Source: Chitinophaga qingshengii (GTDB lineage: Bacteria; Bacteroidota; Bacteroidia; Chitinophagales; Chitinophagaceae). Taken from it: a stretch of DNA of 64,000 nt. Both the position numbers and the translations under genes were made by a program. The stretch spans positions 2,542,001 to 2,606,000 of the forward strand of contig NZ_JACVFC010000001.1 of the NCBI RefSeq assembly GCF_014529935.1, in the 5' to 3' direction. The notes under the pieces are model-generated. The model was not told the origin of the DNA. It worked only from the letters and a program-made list of their open reading frames with translations, and made no database searches. Below are positions 43,936 to 53,229 of the stretch, one piece after another (position 1 is the first letter of the stretch; every line of letters begins with the position of its first letter).

Positions 43936-45252
43936 ATGAACCAATTGATATCTGTTAAAAACCTGCTGGCCTGCCTGGCTTTGTCGGTACTGATCACCGC
44001 CTGTTCTTCCTCCCGGAAGAGCACCAGCCGCGTAGATGGTCCGCCGCCGTCACTGAGCAAGCCCACACCGGAAAAAAAGCCGGACAACAAAAATGAAACT
44101 GTCAAAGCAGCACCTTTCAACGTACCGGCCTTTGCCCGGGAAGTGAAAAAACCAACTTACAACATCGCGCTCTTTGCCCCCTTGTTCCTCGACTCCGTAT
44201 TTGCCAACTCCAACGATATTCCCGGCCGTACCATGCCGCGCTATGTACTGCCAGGCCTCGAATTTTATGAAGGCGCCCAGCTGGCACTGGACAGCCTGCA
44301 ACAACAGGGCTATAACCTGAAAGTCAATGTATACGACAGCAAAGGCCGTCAAAGTGTAGCTTCCCTGATCAACAACAAATCACTCGACGCCACCGACCTG
44401 ATCATCGGATCTGTGAATAACCCGGAACTGAAAGAACTGGCCGATTTCGCCAAAAGGAAAGAAATCAACTTTGTATCGGCTACCCTTCCCAACGATGCCG
44501 GTATCAGCGACAATCCTTTCCTGTTCATTACCAACAGCACCCTGAAAACAAACTGTGAAGCTATCCACAACTATATACAGGAGGCTTTTGCCAATAAAAA
44601 CATCGTACTGCTGCGCCGCAACAGCGCCTTTGAAACCCGCCTCGCAGCCGATTTCAAAGCATCCTACGATAAAATGAGCAACCCGAAAAAATCCAGGATC
44701 CGCGAAGCTATCTGGAATGATGGTACTACCCCGGAAGAACTTTCCAAATACCTGCTCACCGACCGGCCTAATATCATCATTGTCACCACACTCGAAGAAG
44801 CCGGTGTGAAAAGCATCCTGCGCAAACTCGCCGTAGCCAATGCTACCTATCCCATGCAGATATTCGGTATGCCCACCTGGGACGTGTTTAAGCTGAAAGA
44901 TCCTGAATTTAAAAACCTGCAGGTGTTCTACCCTTCTCCTTATTTTAACGAGAAATCGGATAACTACAGCCGCTACGTAAATGACTATTTCCGCAGAACC
45001 TACAGGGCCCGTCCTTCAGACATGGCCTACAAAGGTTTTGACCTTACTTATTATTTTGTTAGGCTGTTACATAATAATGGCGTATATTTCAATGCTGCTA
45101 TAGCGTCAGCACCTCCGGTGATCACCCGTTTTAATTTCCAGCCGGTGTATATCCGTGAAGGCGAACAAACACCTTCCTACTTTGAAAACAAGAACATTTT
45201 CATCATCCAGAAAGGCGATAGCGTGGATGTGAAAATGAATCGAAATCAATAA
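43936..45252 (+). CDS. Periplasmic-binding-protein-like lipoprotein
   Basis: A 438-residue lipoprotein. The start MNQLISVKNLLACLAL is preferred because it gives a clean signal ending in a lipobox (LITAC, Cys23); the open frame starts 21 codons earlier. After a Pro/Lys-rich linker comes a type 1 periplasmic-binding-protein fold (YNIALFAPLFLDSVF, FYEGAQLALDSLQQQGYNLKVNVYDSKG), similar to amino acid or branched-chain substrate-binding proteins. No LysM domain or transporter genes lie nearby. A role in envelope or peptidoglycan handling is possible but unproved. Confidence 0.78.
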   Translation: MNQLISVKNLLACLALSVLITACSSSRKSTSRVDGPPPSLSKPTPEKKPDNKNETVKAAPFNVPAFAREVKKPTYNIALFAPLFLDSVFANSNDIPGRTMPRYVLPGLEFYEGAQLALDSLQQQGYNLKVNVYDSKGRQSVASLINNKSLDATDLIIGSVNNPELKELADFAKRKEINFVSATLPNDAGISDNPFLFITNSTLKTNCEAIHNYIQEAFANKNIVLLRRNSAFETRLAADFKASYDKMSNPKKSRIREAIWNDGTTPEELSKYLLTDRPNIIIVTTLEEAGVKSILRKLAVANATYPMQIFGMPTWDVFKLKDPEFKNLQVFYPSPYFNEKSDNYSRYVNDYFRRTYRARPSDMAYKGFDLTYYFVRLLHNNGVYFNAAIASAPPVITRFNFQPVYIREGEQTPSYFENKNIFIIQKGDSVDVKMNRNQ

Positions 45253-45296
45253 AAATTTTGCGACCTTCCAAGAGGAGGCCTTATTGAGTCTAACAC

Positions 45297-45327
45297 GGCC
45301 ATGGCAGCAGCCATGGCCTTTTTTTTG
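45297..45327 (+). terminator. Terminator of the lipoprotein gene
   Basis: The stem GGCCATGG pairs with CCATGGCC (6-nt loop) followed by eight T. It lies inside an upstream extension of the next frame, which supports the downstream start at 45341. Confidence 0.88.
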
Positions 45328-45340
45328 TACATTCAGGGAT

Positions 45341-46348
45341 ATGGAGCTGCTTCAATTTACCGACAAAGGCATCTGGTGCGCAGCAGGCGATTTTTACATC
45401 GACCCGTGGAAACCCGTGCAGCGCGCCGTTATTACTCATGCCCATTCCGATCACGCCCGCTGGGGCCATCAATCCTATCTCTCCGAACATGCCGGTATCC
45501 CCCTGCTCAAACTACGACTGGGTGCCGACATCCATATACAAGGTGTTGCCTACGGGGAAAATATTTTCCTGAATGGTGTAAAACTCTCCCTGCACCCCGC
45601 CGGCCATATGATCGGTTCCGCCCAGGTGAGAGTGGAATACAACGGAGAGGTATGGGTAGCCAGCGGCGACTACAAACTGGAAGCAGACGGTATTTCCGTT
45701 CCGTTTGAACCGGTACGTTGCCATACTTTCATTACAGAATCTACTTTCGGGCTACCGGTCTACCGCTGGGAACCGCAGCAACAGCTCTTCTCCCGGATCA
45801 CCAACTGGATATACGAAAACCAGCAGGCCGGCAAAGCTTCTGTTATCACGGCTTACAGCCTGGGCAAAGCGCAACGGCTGCTCTACCATCTGCAGGATAA
45901 AGTTTCCCGCATCATGGGCCATGGCGCTATTACCAATGTCAATGAACTACTGCTATCACAAGGCTATCCACTTCCTACGCTCGAAAGAGTAACGCCCGAT
46001 ATACCAAAAGCTGCTTTTAAAAATGCGGTCATTATTGCACCGCCTTCGGCAGATGATTCCGCCTGGATGCGTCGCTTTACACCTTATTCACTGGGCGTAT
46101 GCAGCGGCTGGATGCAGGTAAGGGGCCATATGCGCAGACGCAATGCTGACGCCGGTTTCGCCTTATCGGACCATGCAGACTGGAATGGACTGCTGCAAGC
46201 GGTCACCGCTACCGGCGCCTCAAAAGTATACGCCACACACGGTTTTAGCAGCGTATTCGCCCGCTACCTGGGAGAAAAAGGCATCGATGCGCAGGAAGTC
46301 ACCACCGCCTATGGCGATGAAGAAACCATTATTAACCCGGAAACATAA
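45341..46348 (+). CDS. Ligase-associated DNA exonuclease (metallo-beta-lactamase fold)
   Basis: A 335-residue metallo-beta-lactamase/beta-CASP nuclease. The metal-binding motif is H33, H35, D37, H38 in ITHAHSDHARWG; later GHMIGSAQVRVE and FALSDHADWNGLL match the family that accompanies bacterial ATP-dependent DNA ligases. It would process DNA ends for repair. The start MELLQFTDKG is chosen because a longer frame would read through a terminator. It is followed by the ligase gene after 4 bp, so the two are co-expressed. Confidence 0.9.
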   Translation: MELLQFTDKGIWCAAGDFYIDPWKPVQRAVITHAHSDHARWGHQSYLSEHAGIPLLKLRLGADIHIQGVAYGENIFLNGVKLSLHPAGHMIGSAQVRVEYNGEVWVASGDYKLEADGISVPFEPVRCHTFITESTFGLPVYRWEPQQQLFSRITNWIYENQQAGKASVITAYSLGKAQRLLYHLQDKVSRIMGHGAITNVNELLLSQGYPLPTLERVTPDIPKAAFKNAVIIAPPSADDSAWMRRFTPYSLGVCSGWMQVRGHMRRRNADAGFALSDHADWNGLLQAVTATGASKVYATHGFSSVFARYLGEKGIDAQEVTTAYGDEETIINPET

Positions 46349-46352
46349 TACC

Positions 46353-47960
46353 GTGCAACAGTTCGCCCAACTCGTTCAACTGCTGAGCAACAGTACCAAA
46401 ACCAACGAAAAACTGGATGCGCTCAGCCAGTATTTCGCCACCGCCCCTGATAAAGATAAAACCTGGGTGCTGGCCCTGTTTTCGGGCCGGAGGCCCAAAC
46501 GAACGGTCAACAGCACCCAGCTTAAAAACTGGTGTATACAAGCCACCGGGCTGCCGGAATGGCTGTTCAACGAATGTTACCTTACGGTAGGTGACCTGGC
46601 CGAAACCATCGCGCTGTTATTACCGCCCCATACTCATCCGGCCAGCTTCCCCCTGTATCACTGGCTGCAACAGCTACAACAGCTTGAAAAGGCCACTGAA
46701 GCGGAAAAACAGGCGTTTATCCTCCAGGCCTGGGATGCGCTGGACGATAGCGAACGTTTTGTGTTCAACAAACTGATCACCGGTGGTTTCCGCATCGGCG
46801 TATCACAGAAAATGATGGTCAACGCACTCGCTAAAACATACGATATCCCCGCAGCTACACTCTCTCACATGATCAGCGGTAACTGGGACCCTGCGCAGGT
46901 GACCATCGAAGCACTCCTGCATCAGAGCACCAGCGGCGCCGACGCTTCCCGCCCCTACCCCTTCTACCTGGCATATGCACTGGAAGATACGCCCGCCGGC
47001 CTCGGTCCCATTGAAGCCTGGCAGGCGGAATGGAAATGGGACGGTATACGCGGACAAATCATCAAACGGGAAGGCCAGCTGTTTGTATGGTCGCGCGGCG
47101 AAGAACTGATCACGGATAAATTCCCGGAGTTCACGCCACTAACCGGTTCCCTCCCCGATGGCACTGTCATAGACGGTGAAATACTCACCTATGCCAATGG
47201 CAGCCCCCTGCCTTTTCAAACGCTGCAAACACGCATCGGCAGAAAAAATGTAACCCGCAAACAGCTGCAGGAAGCGCCGGTGGCATTTCTCAGCTACGAC
47301 CTGTTAGAATGGGAAGGCGCCGATATCCGGGAAAAACCGCTGATAGAAAGGAGGTCGATACTAACGCAACTGATCGATCTCCAGCAACAGCCTGCCCTGC
47401 TGCTGTCCCCCGAAGTAAACGCTGCCTCCTGGGATGAACTGGCACTAATCCGGGAAGGAGCACGTGCGCAGATAAGCGAAGGCCTGATGCTGAAAAAGAA
47501 AAGTGCGCCCTACCAGGTAGGCCGCAAACGAGGCGATTGGTGGAAATGGAAAATAGATCCTTATACCATCGATGCGGTGATGATATACGCACAAAAAGGA
47601 CACGGCAGAAGATCCAATCTCTATACTGACTACACCTTTGCGGTAAAAGACGGGGATCAGCTGGTACCCTTTACCAAAGCCTATTCCGGTCTTACCGACA
47701 AAGAAATTGCAGAAGTGGATAACTGGATTAAACGGCATTCCCTGGAAAAATTCGGACCGGTGAGAACAGTGGAACCAAAGCTGGTATTTGAAATTGCCTT
47801 TGAAGGCATCGCTGCTTCCAATCGCCACAAATCAGGCGTGGCCCTGCGTTTCCCACGTATCAACCGCTGGCGCCAGGATAAGCCGGTATCGGAAATCAAT
47901 ACGCTGGATGATTTAAAAACACTGTTGCGGCAAAGCGGTTCTCCGGAAGATAAAGTGTAA
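46353..47960 (+). CDS. ATP-dependent DNA ligase (ligase-associated repair type)
   Basis: A 535-residue ligase with the DNA-binding domain at the N terminus, the nucleotidyltransferase domain with the AMP-accepting lysine K228 in AEWKWDGIRGQ, and an OB-fold C terminus. The start is the GTG at 46353, just after the exonuclease stop: it gives the family N terminus QQFAQLVQLLSNSTKTNEK. A longer frame reaches back to 46143 inside the exonuclease gene. It seals nicks with ATP and is separate from the NAD-dependent replicative LigA. Its partners lie at 54604-57740. Confidence 0.9.
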   Translation: MQQFAQLVQLLSNSTKTNEKLDALSQYFATAPDKDKTWVLALFSGRRPKRTVNSTQLKNWCIQATGLPEWLFNECYLTVGDLAETIALLLPPHTHPASFPLYHWLQQLQQLEKATEAEKQAFILQAWDALDDSERFVFNKLITGGFRIGVSQKMMVNALAKTYDIPAATLSHMISGNWDPAQVTIEALLHQSTSGADASRPYPFYLAYALEDTPAGLGPIEAWQAEWKWDGIRGQIIKREGQLFVWSRGEELITDKFPEFTPLTGSLPDGTVIDGEILTYANGSPLPFQTLQTRIGRKNVTRKQLQEAPVAFLSYDLLEWEGADIREKPLIERRSILTQLIDLQQQPALLLSPEVNAASWDELALIREGARAQISEGLMLKKKSAPYQVGRKRGDWWKWKIDPYTIDAVMIYAQKGHGRRSNLYTDYTFAVKDGDQLVPFTKAYSGLTDKEIAEVDNWIKRHSLEKFGPVRTVEPKLVFEIAFEGIAASNRHKSGVALRFPRINRWRQDKPVSEINTLDDLKTLLRQSGSPEDKV

Positions 47961-47966
47961 ACCCCA

Positions 47967-49355
47967 TCAGGAAGGTACTTTTACCAAACGTCCTTCCACC
48001 GCGGTTTCGCGCAACCTGAAACTATACAGCTGCAAAACGGCGCCCAGCGCTATCAGTGCAAGTACGACCAACCCCGCGGCATAACTGTTCCAATCATAAA
48101 CAGTCGCCAGCTGCATCATCAATCCCACCAACGACAAGCCCAGTCCGCCTCCCATGGCATTACAGGTACCATTGATACCGGAAGCCAGTCCATGTTGCGT
48201 TTCAGGCACCGTTTGTATAGCCAGGATCGTGATAGCCGGAAAAGTAACAGACATCCCCATGGCATTAATACACAACACCGCCAGTAAAATAAACGGGAGA
48301 TGCCAGGCGGTAAAATAACTCAACGTAAAAAACAGGATACCCGCCAGCATAAAACAGCTGCCGATAATACCGGTACGGGTTATGCCCAACCGGTGAAACA
48401 AATGAGGAAGTACAAATTTGGATATCAAACCGGATAAAATACTGAAGGGGAATAATAACAATCCGGCACTGGAGGCACTGAAGCCCAGCACTTCCTGCAG
48501 GTATAAGGTCAACAGAAAAATATAAGGCAGAAAAGTGCTGCCCAGCAAAGTGGCGCCTATATTTCCGGTGATAACCCCGCTCAACCGGAACAGGTTGAAA
48601 TCAACTAACGGTGACGCATGTACGCGTTCTCTTTTTACAAAATAAACACCGGCCGACAACGTCAGTATCAACAGTACGGTAAAAACAACCGGATGGGCTG
48701 CAACATGCCCCAGATCATGAATCAGCCAGGCTGAGAGCATCAGCAACAAGGTAATCAGTACGCCGCTCAACAGGTTACTGTCCCCTGTTTGCTCCGCAGG
48801 CTGATCATGCGGAATAAACCGTAAGGCCAGTAAAATAGCCGCACCAATAACCGGTACATTAATGAAGAAAACCCACTGCCAGCCCATCCAGGCACTGATC
48901 AGGCCACCAATAGCCAAACCGGTGGCGAAGCCTATACCCGCCATTGCGCCAAAGATGCCAAAAGCCCTGTTTTTCTCCGCGGGCTCAGTAAAGGTATGGC
49001 TGATAATAGCCATAGCTGCGGGAATAGCCAGCGCTACACCTAACCCCTGTAAACCACGGCACACCAATAACCAGGCAAATGACATGGAAAAACCCGCCCC
49101 CAACGATGCCAGCACAAACAGGAAAGCACCGGTAATGAATATCTTTTTTCTTCCCATGGTATCCGACAGCCGGCCGCCCAGCAGTACAAAACCTGCATAC
49201 ATCAATACATACACCGTTTGCACCCACTGGATAGCATCCGGCCCGAAATGAAAATACTGCTGCATCCCCGGCAAGGCCATGTTCAACACCGATACGTCCA
49301 ATGCTTCAAAAAAAATTGCCATACAGGCCACCGTCAATACAATCCGCTTTTTCAT
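47967..49355 (-). CDS. MFS transporter, 14-helix DHA2/EmrB type
   Basis: A 462-residue membrane protein with about 14 hydrophobic segments. The N-terminal FFEALDVSVLNMALPGMQQYF and the GGRLSDTMGRKKIF loop place it in the DHA2 drug/H+ antiporter group. It probably exports small toxic compounds or metabolites. It is convergent with the ligase gene (6 bp apart) and divergent from an Lrp/AsnC regulator, which may control it. Confidence 0.88.
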   Translation of the reverse strand: MKKRIVLTVACMAIFFEALDVSVLNMALPGMQQYFHFGPDAIQWVQTVYVLMYAGFVLLGGRLSDTMGRKKIFITGAFLFVLASLGAGFSMSFAWLLVCRGLQGLGVALAIPAAMAIISHTFTEPAEKNRAFGIFGAMAGIGFATGLAIGGLISAWMGWQWVFFINVPVIGAAILLALRFIPHDQPAEQTGDSNLLSGVLITLLLMLSAWLIHDLGHVAAHPVVFTVLLILTLSAGVYFVKRERVHASPLVDFNLFRLSGVITGNIGATLLGSTFLPYIFLLTLYLQEVLGFSASSAGLLLFPFSILSGLISKFVLPHLFHRLGITRTGIIGSCFMLAGILFFTLSYFTAWHLPFILLAVLCINAMGMSVTFPAITILAIQTVPETQHGLASGINGTCNAMGGGLGLSLVGLMMQLATVYDWNSYAAGLVVLALIALGAVLQLYSFRLRETAVEGRLVKVPS

Positions 49356-49371
49356 AGTATGATTTTCGCTA

Positions 49372-49379
49372 CAAAACTA
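49372..49379 (-). promoter_or_regulatory. -7 element of the MFS gene
   Basis: On the minus strand TAGTTTTG fits TAnnTTTG and lies about 17 nt before the transporter start, in the 120-bp gap shared with the Lrp-type gene. Confidence 0.45.
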
Positions 49380-49475
49380 AAATTTCAGAACACAAATGGA
49401 GTGCTTTTGATATTTTTGGAACAAATACACACAAAAAAAGATCTTCACAGATCATTTTTCTAAAAATAAAACAAA

Positions 49476-49970
49476 ATGGACCATAAAAAAGAACAGGCTA
49501 CCCCACCTCCATTAAACCTGGACGAAAAAGACATGGGCATACTCCGGCTGTTGCAACAGGACGCTAAAATGACGATCCGCGATATTGCCCGGCAACTCAA
49601 CCTGAGCACCACCCCGGTATATGAACGTATCCGCAAAATGGAACAGGCCGGCGTTATCAGACAATACGCCGCCATCGTGGACCCCAGGAAAATCAACAAG
49701 GGAATGACGGTACTGGTGTACATCACCCTGAAAGAACACAACAAAAAAAACGGAAAAAAATTCATCCAGGAAATCATTTCCTTCCAGGAGGTGACGGAAT
49801 GCCTCAACATCTCCGGGGAATTCGATTTTATGATCAAAGTACAGGTAAAGGATATGGATGAATACCGGGAGTTTTATGTGAATAAACTGGGGGAATTAGA
49901 CAACCTCAGTCACACCCAGAGTATTTTTGTGATATCTGTTATAAAAGAAACACATCAGGTTGTATATTAG
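49476..49970 (+). CDS. Lrp/AsnC family transcriptional regulator
   Basis: A 164-residue regulator with an N-terminal winged helix (LDEKDMGILRLLQQDAKMTI, residues 15-34; the recognition helix LSTTPVYERIRKME) and a C-terminal RAM-type ligand domain. It is divergent from the DHA2 transporter and likely senses an amino acid or related ligand. The GTGAC-type effector cannot be identified from sequence. Confidence 0.92.
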   Translation: MDHKKEQATPPPLNLDEKDMGILRLLQQDAKMTIRDIARQLNLSTTPVYERIRKMEQAGVIRQYAAIVDPRKINKGMTVLVYITLKEHNKKNGKKFIQEIISFQEVTECLNISGEFDFMIKVQVKDMDEYREFYVNKLGELDNLSHTQSIFVISVIKETHQVVY

Positions 49971-50009
49971 GGGTGGACAGTAATATCCCCTAACCTACAG
50001 TACACACCT

Positions 50010-50615
50010 ATGTTGAAGCATTACGCCTGGTTGTATGCGCTATGCCTGGTTATCTTCGTAAAGCCAGCCAGCAGCCAGTCCGGCCAGTTTGCCCATGCCA
50101 TTGGCGCGGGACTATTTACCGGCAACAATCATTTTGCGGGAGGCATCGTATATTCTCCCAGGTTTAATTTCGGCATTATTTCCGACCGGTCGGCCTTTGC
50201 GATAGGCACACAACTGGCGCTGGGCAGCAGCTTACATGCCAGCTACAACCGTAACGCCGGTGGTAATTCCACCAGCATTTTTATGGCGGATGTTCCGTTA
50301 CTGGTGACTTACAACTACGGTAACTTTGCCACCAGGGCGGCTCATACCCGGCTGGGTGTCTTTACCGGCGCAGGATATGGATTTCACAATGCCGGTCGTG
50401 CCATGGAGGATATGGACGATGAAGAACCAGATAACGATCAGGTACATGTGTCCGGTATAGTATTCACCACCGGTTGCCGGTTTATGATCGGCCACACTTC
50501 CCTGGGTATTCATTTCACCTACCTGTTCAACAACAATCACTACAATACGGATATCAACGGTATCGGCAGCGCGGGACTGTCGTACAACATCCATCCGGTC
50601 CGCAAAAACATCTAA
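50010..50615 (+). CDS. Hypothetical secreted protein, possible outer-membrane beta-barrel
   Basis: A 201-residue protein with a signal peptide (residues 1-23, ending SSQ). The rest alternates polar and hydrophobic residues, with Gly and Tyr/Phe at strand ends (FTYLFNNNHYNTDI), suggesting a small outer-membrane barrel. No family is recognised. Its TAA stop overlaps the TAG stop of the next, convergent gene by 3 bases (CTAA). Confidence 0.7.
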   Translation: MLKHYAWLYALCLVIFVKPASSQSGQFAHAIGAGLFTGNNHFAGGIVYSPRFNFGIISDRSAFAIGTQLALGSSLHASYNRNAGGNSTSIFMADVPLLVTYNYGNFATRAAHTRLGVFTGAGYGFHNAGRAMEDMDDEEPDNDQVHVSGIVFTTGCRFMIGHTSLGIHFTYLFNNNHYNTDINGIGSAGLSYNIHPVRKNI

Positions 50616-51196
50616 GGATTTACAGGGAGCAAATTATCGAAACCAATGTGATAGTCGAGATAACTGCCCGGTGCTTCACCGGGTGTATGCACTACCACCA
50701 TACTGCATAGTGGCCGGCGGCTGCGGGCATTAGCGGTTTCAAAGGCAATGCCCAGTTTTTCATCATCGTACACTTCAATACGGCGGGCTTTATTTTTAGA
50801 GACATACACCTTTTGCAACCGTAAGCCCGGATAGGCTTTTTTGATCATCGTCATGGTACTGCCTGCTCCAACGCCTGCCGGTGTCCGGAAACGGGGAGAA
50901 GTTACCCGGATCTCTTTCACATATTGTGTATCTGCCGTCCGCATAGCGGTAAACACCGCCAGCGTACTGGCATAATCCAACGCGCCATCTTTTTTGCGGC
51001 CATACCATATGCGCCAGGTTTTCATCATAGCGGCATCGCCGGTATCCGGTTTTCCTAATGATGCCAGCTCATTGGCCGGCATCTCCAGCTTCACCTGACC
51101 AATACTTTTTCCCGGCACAATCTGCCAGGCTTCCTGCTGGGCCTTCACCACAACGGTCACAAACAATAATCCGATAAAAGTAAGTATATGACGCAT
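50612..51196 (-). CDS. Hypothetical secreted protein
   Basis: A 194-residue protein started at the internal ATG (MRHILTFIGLLFVTVVVKAQ), which gives a standard signal peptide; the open frame begins 13 codons upstream. The mature part starts with a segment (PGKSIGQVKLEMP) seen in small secreted Bacteroidota proteins and has no motif I can assign. It is convergent with the previous gene. Confidence 0.65.
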   Translation of the reverse strand: MRHILTFIGLLFVTVVVKAQQEAWQIVPGKSIGQVKLEMPANELASLGKPDTGDAAMMKTWRIWYGRKKDGALDYASTLAVFTAMRTADTQYVKEIRVTSPRFRTPAGVGAGSTMTMIKKAYPGLRLQKVYVSKNKARRIEVYDDEKLGIAFETANARSRRPLCSMVVVHTPGEAPGSYLDYHIGFDNLLPVNP

Positions 51197-51395
51197 ATAC
51201 GAAGATTTGCAGAAGCGCCGCAAAAACGTTGCCATGCTTATTCCCGGCGATCAACTTATCAGTAGCGTTAAAAAAAATCAAAAACTATACTGTAAGGATT
51301 TCCTTAACATTTACGCGGCTACTTTTACACCTGCAATGCAGTATACTGTCAACACAGCCTATATATAGTCGTATTTAAAAACAAAACACCATAAG

Positions 51396-51962
51396 ATGAG
51401 AAAAATTCTATTTGTGCTGCTGGCAGCTATGCTGGTGGCAATGGGAACCTACGCCCAGAAAGTTAACTATGGTTTCAAGAGTGGACTGAATATCTCTACT
51501 GCGCACACAGGTTTTCAGCCGGGCGTGTATGCCGGCGGCTTTGCGGAAATCAAGTTGAATAACCACTGGACCATACAACCGGAACTGTTGTATTACCGTA
51601 ACCGCGACAAGTCGCCTTACTATTTGCAGGACACTAAGCAATACAAGGAAAAAGGAACCGATTACATTGCTGTTCCGGTGATGGTTAAATATTACATCAA
51701 GCCTAAACTATACGTGGAAGGCGGCCCGGAAGTAAATCTTATTACTTCTGCCAAAGAAACCTGGGAAGGCCATGTCTCCAACGCCACACACACCTACAAC
51801 CAGCTCGGCTTAAGCGGTTCGGTGGGAGTAGGCTATCAGCTTCCCCTCGGTTTTGGCGTGAACGCCCGTTACTCACTTGGCACACAATCACGCAACAGTC
51901 CTGTTGATATTTATAACAGTACGGTCAAAGTCGGGGTTAGCTACACTATCCCACGCAAATAA
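51396..51962 (+). CDS. Outer-membrane beta-barrel protein (porin-like)
   Basis: A 188-residue protein of the OMP beta-barrel 2 type. A signal peptide (residues 1-20, ending TYAQ) is followed by VNYGFKSGLNIST, the typical first strand, and a series of amphipathic strands to the C-terminal VKVGVSYTIPRK. It would sit in the outer membrane. A long GCAAAG-type hairpin follows it. Confidence 0.85.
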   Translation: MRKILFVLLAAMLVAMGTYAQKVNYGFKSGLNISTAHTGFQPGVYAGGFAEIKLNNHWTIQPELLYYRNRDKSPYYLQDTKQYKEKGTDYIAVPVMVKYYIKPKLYVEGGPEVNLITSAKETWEGHVSNATHTYNQLGLSGSVGVGYQLPLGFGVNARYSLGTQSRNSPVDIYNSTVKVGVSYTIPRK

Positions 51963-51982
51963 CCGGCCTTTCCCTTGTTTGT

Positions 51983-52175
51983 TCTCGCAAAGCACGCAAA
52001 GATTTTTGTTTGATGTAAGATCGCAAAGAAGCGGAGATCGATATTTGTTGACCCTGTTATGGTCTTATATAATGTAATCAACATAATATCGTCAACATAA
52101 TATAATCAATAAAGATTGATCTCCGCATTCTTTGCGATCTTACATCAAACAAAAATCTTTGCGCACTTTGCGAGA
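51983..52175. repeat. Very long inverted repeat, GCAAAG type
   Basis: The arms 51983-52039 and 52118-52175 (about 57 nt each) are reverse complements with only about three mismatches and one base gap. Both are rich in GCAAAG words. The 78-nt spacer contains two copies of TCAACATAATAT. The transcript of the porin-like gene would form one of the largest hairpins in the window just before the LD-carboxypeptidase gene. Confidence 0.9.
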
Positions 52176-52197
52176 AAAATTTGCTTACTTTAATTCC

Positions 52198-53229
52198 ATG
52201 AACCGTAAGCATTTTTTATCCACCCTCGTAACTGCAGGCGTAGGCCTTCCAGCCGCTAAAAGCCTGGCTGCTATGGGTATTGCCGGCACCGCCCCTGCCA
52301 AGGATTTACAAGTCCCGCCCTACCTCAAACCCGGCGATACTATCGGTATCACCTGCCCTGCCGGTTATATCAAAAAAGAGGAAATCTTACCCTCGCTGCG
52401 CATCATGGAAAGGTGGGGATTCAATATTCGTATAGGCAATACCGTGGGCGTCCGGGATTTTTCTTTTGGCGGCACAGATGCAGAAAGAACAAAAGATATG
52501 CAGACGATGCTCAGCGATCCCAATGTGAAGGCGATCATGTGTGGCCGCGGTGGATACGGCTCCGCCAGGATACTGGACCAGCTGGACTTCTCACGGTTTC
52601 AGCGTCATCCTAAATGGCTGATCGGCTTCAGCGATATCACGGCCTTTCACTGCCATGTCAACCGGCACTATGGTATTGCTACCCTGCACTCAAAAATGTG
52701 CAACAGCTTCCCCGATGATTTTAATACCGCAGAACCCATCATACAGGATACCATCATGTCTATCTACCAGGCACTCACGGGCAAAAAAATGCAATACACC
52801 GCGCCGGTAGATGCCAATAACCGCAAAGGCACTGCCCGCGGTATACTGATAGGTGGGAACCTTTCCGTGATACAAAGCATATCCGGTACCGATTCAGAGA
52901 TTGACACCAACGGTAAAATTCTTTTTCTGGAAGAAGTAGGGGAATATCCCTATAGCCTGGACCGCATGCTGAATACGCTGCAGCGCTCCCATAAGTTCGA
53001 TAACCTCGCCGGTCTCATCATCGGCGGCTTTAACCGGTTAAAACCAGATGATCCCGGCGAAGAATTCGGTCGCACGGTATACGATATGGTGAAAGAAAAA
53101 GTAAAGGATTTCAAGTATCCTGTTTGTTTCAATTTCCCTGTCGGGCATCAGAAAAATAACTATGCCCTCAAATGCGGGATGATGCATACGCTCACCGTGG
53201 CAGACGATAAAGTGTCGTTAAAGGAATAG
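52198..53229 (+). CDS. LD-carboxypeptidase (S66 family)
   Basis: A 343-residue protein of the S66 murein LD-carboxypeptidase family. The start MNRKHFLSTLVTAGVG, 22 codons into the open frame, is chosen because it provides a signal sequence (Arg-Lys then hydrophobic) and because the earlier frame reads through an intergenic repeat arm. Family segments are LKPGDTIGITCPAG, IMCGRGGYGSARILDQLD and LIGFSDITAFH. It would remove the terminal D-Ala from peptidoglycan tetrapeptides. The export signal is unusual for a family that is cytoplasmic in E. coli. Confidence 0.88.
   Translation: MNRKHFLSTLVTAGVGLPAAKSLAAMGIAGTAPAKDLQVPPYLKPGDTIGITCPAGYIKKEEILPSLRIMERWGFNIRIGNTVGVRDFSFGGTDAERTKDMQTMLSDPNVKAIMCGRGGYGSARILDQLDFSRFQRHPKWLIGFSDITAFHCHVNRHYGIATLHSKMCNSFPDDFNTAEPIIQDTIMSIYQALTGKKMQYTAPVDANNRKGTARGILIGGNLSVIQSISGTDSEIDTNGKILFLEEVGEYPYSLDRMLNTLQRSHKFDNLAGLIIGGFNRLKPDDPGEEFGRTVYDMVKEKVKDFKYPVCFNFPVGHQKNNYALKCGMMHTLTVADDKVSLKE

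Noticed and set aside
46143..46352. Upstream extension of the DNA ligase frame
   Set aside because: It lies within the exonuclease gene; the family N terminus begins at the GTG at 46353.
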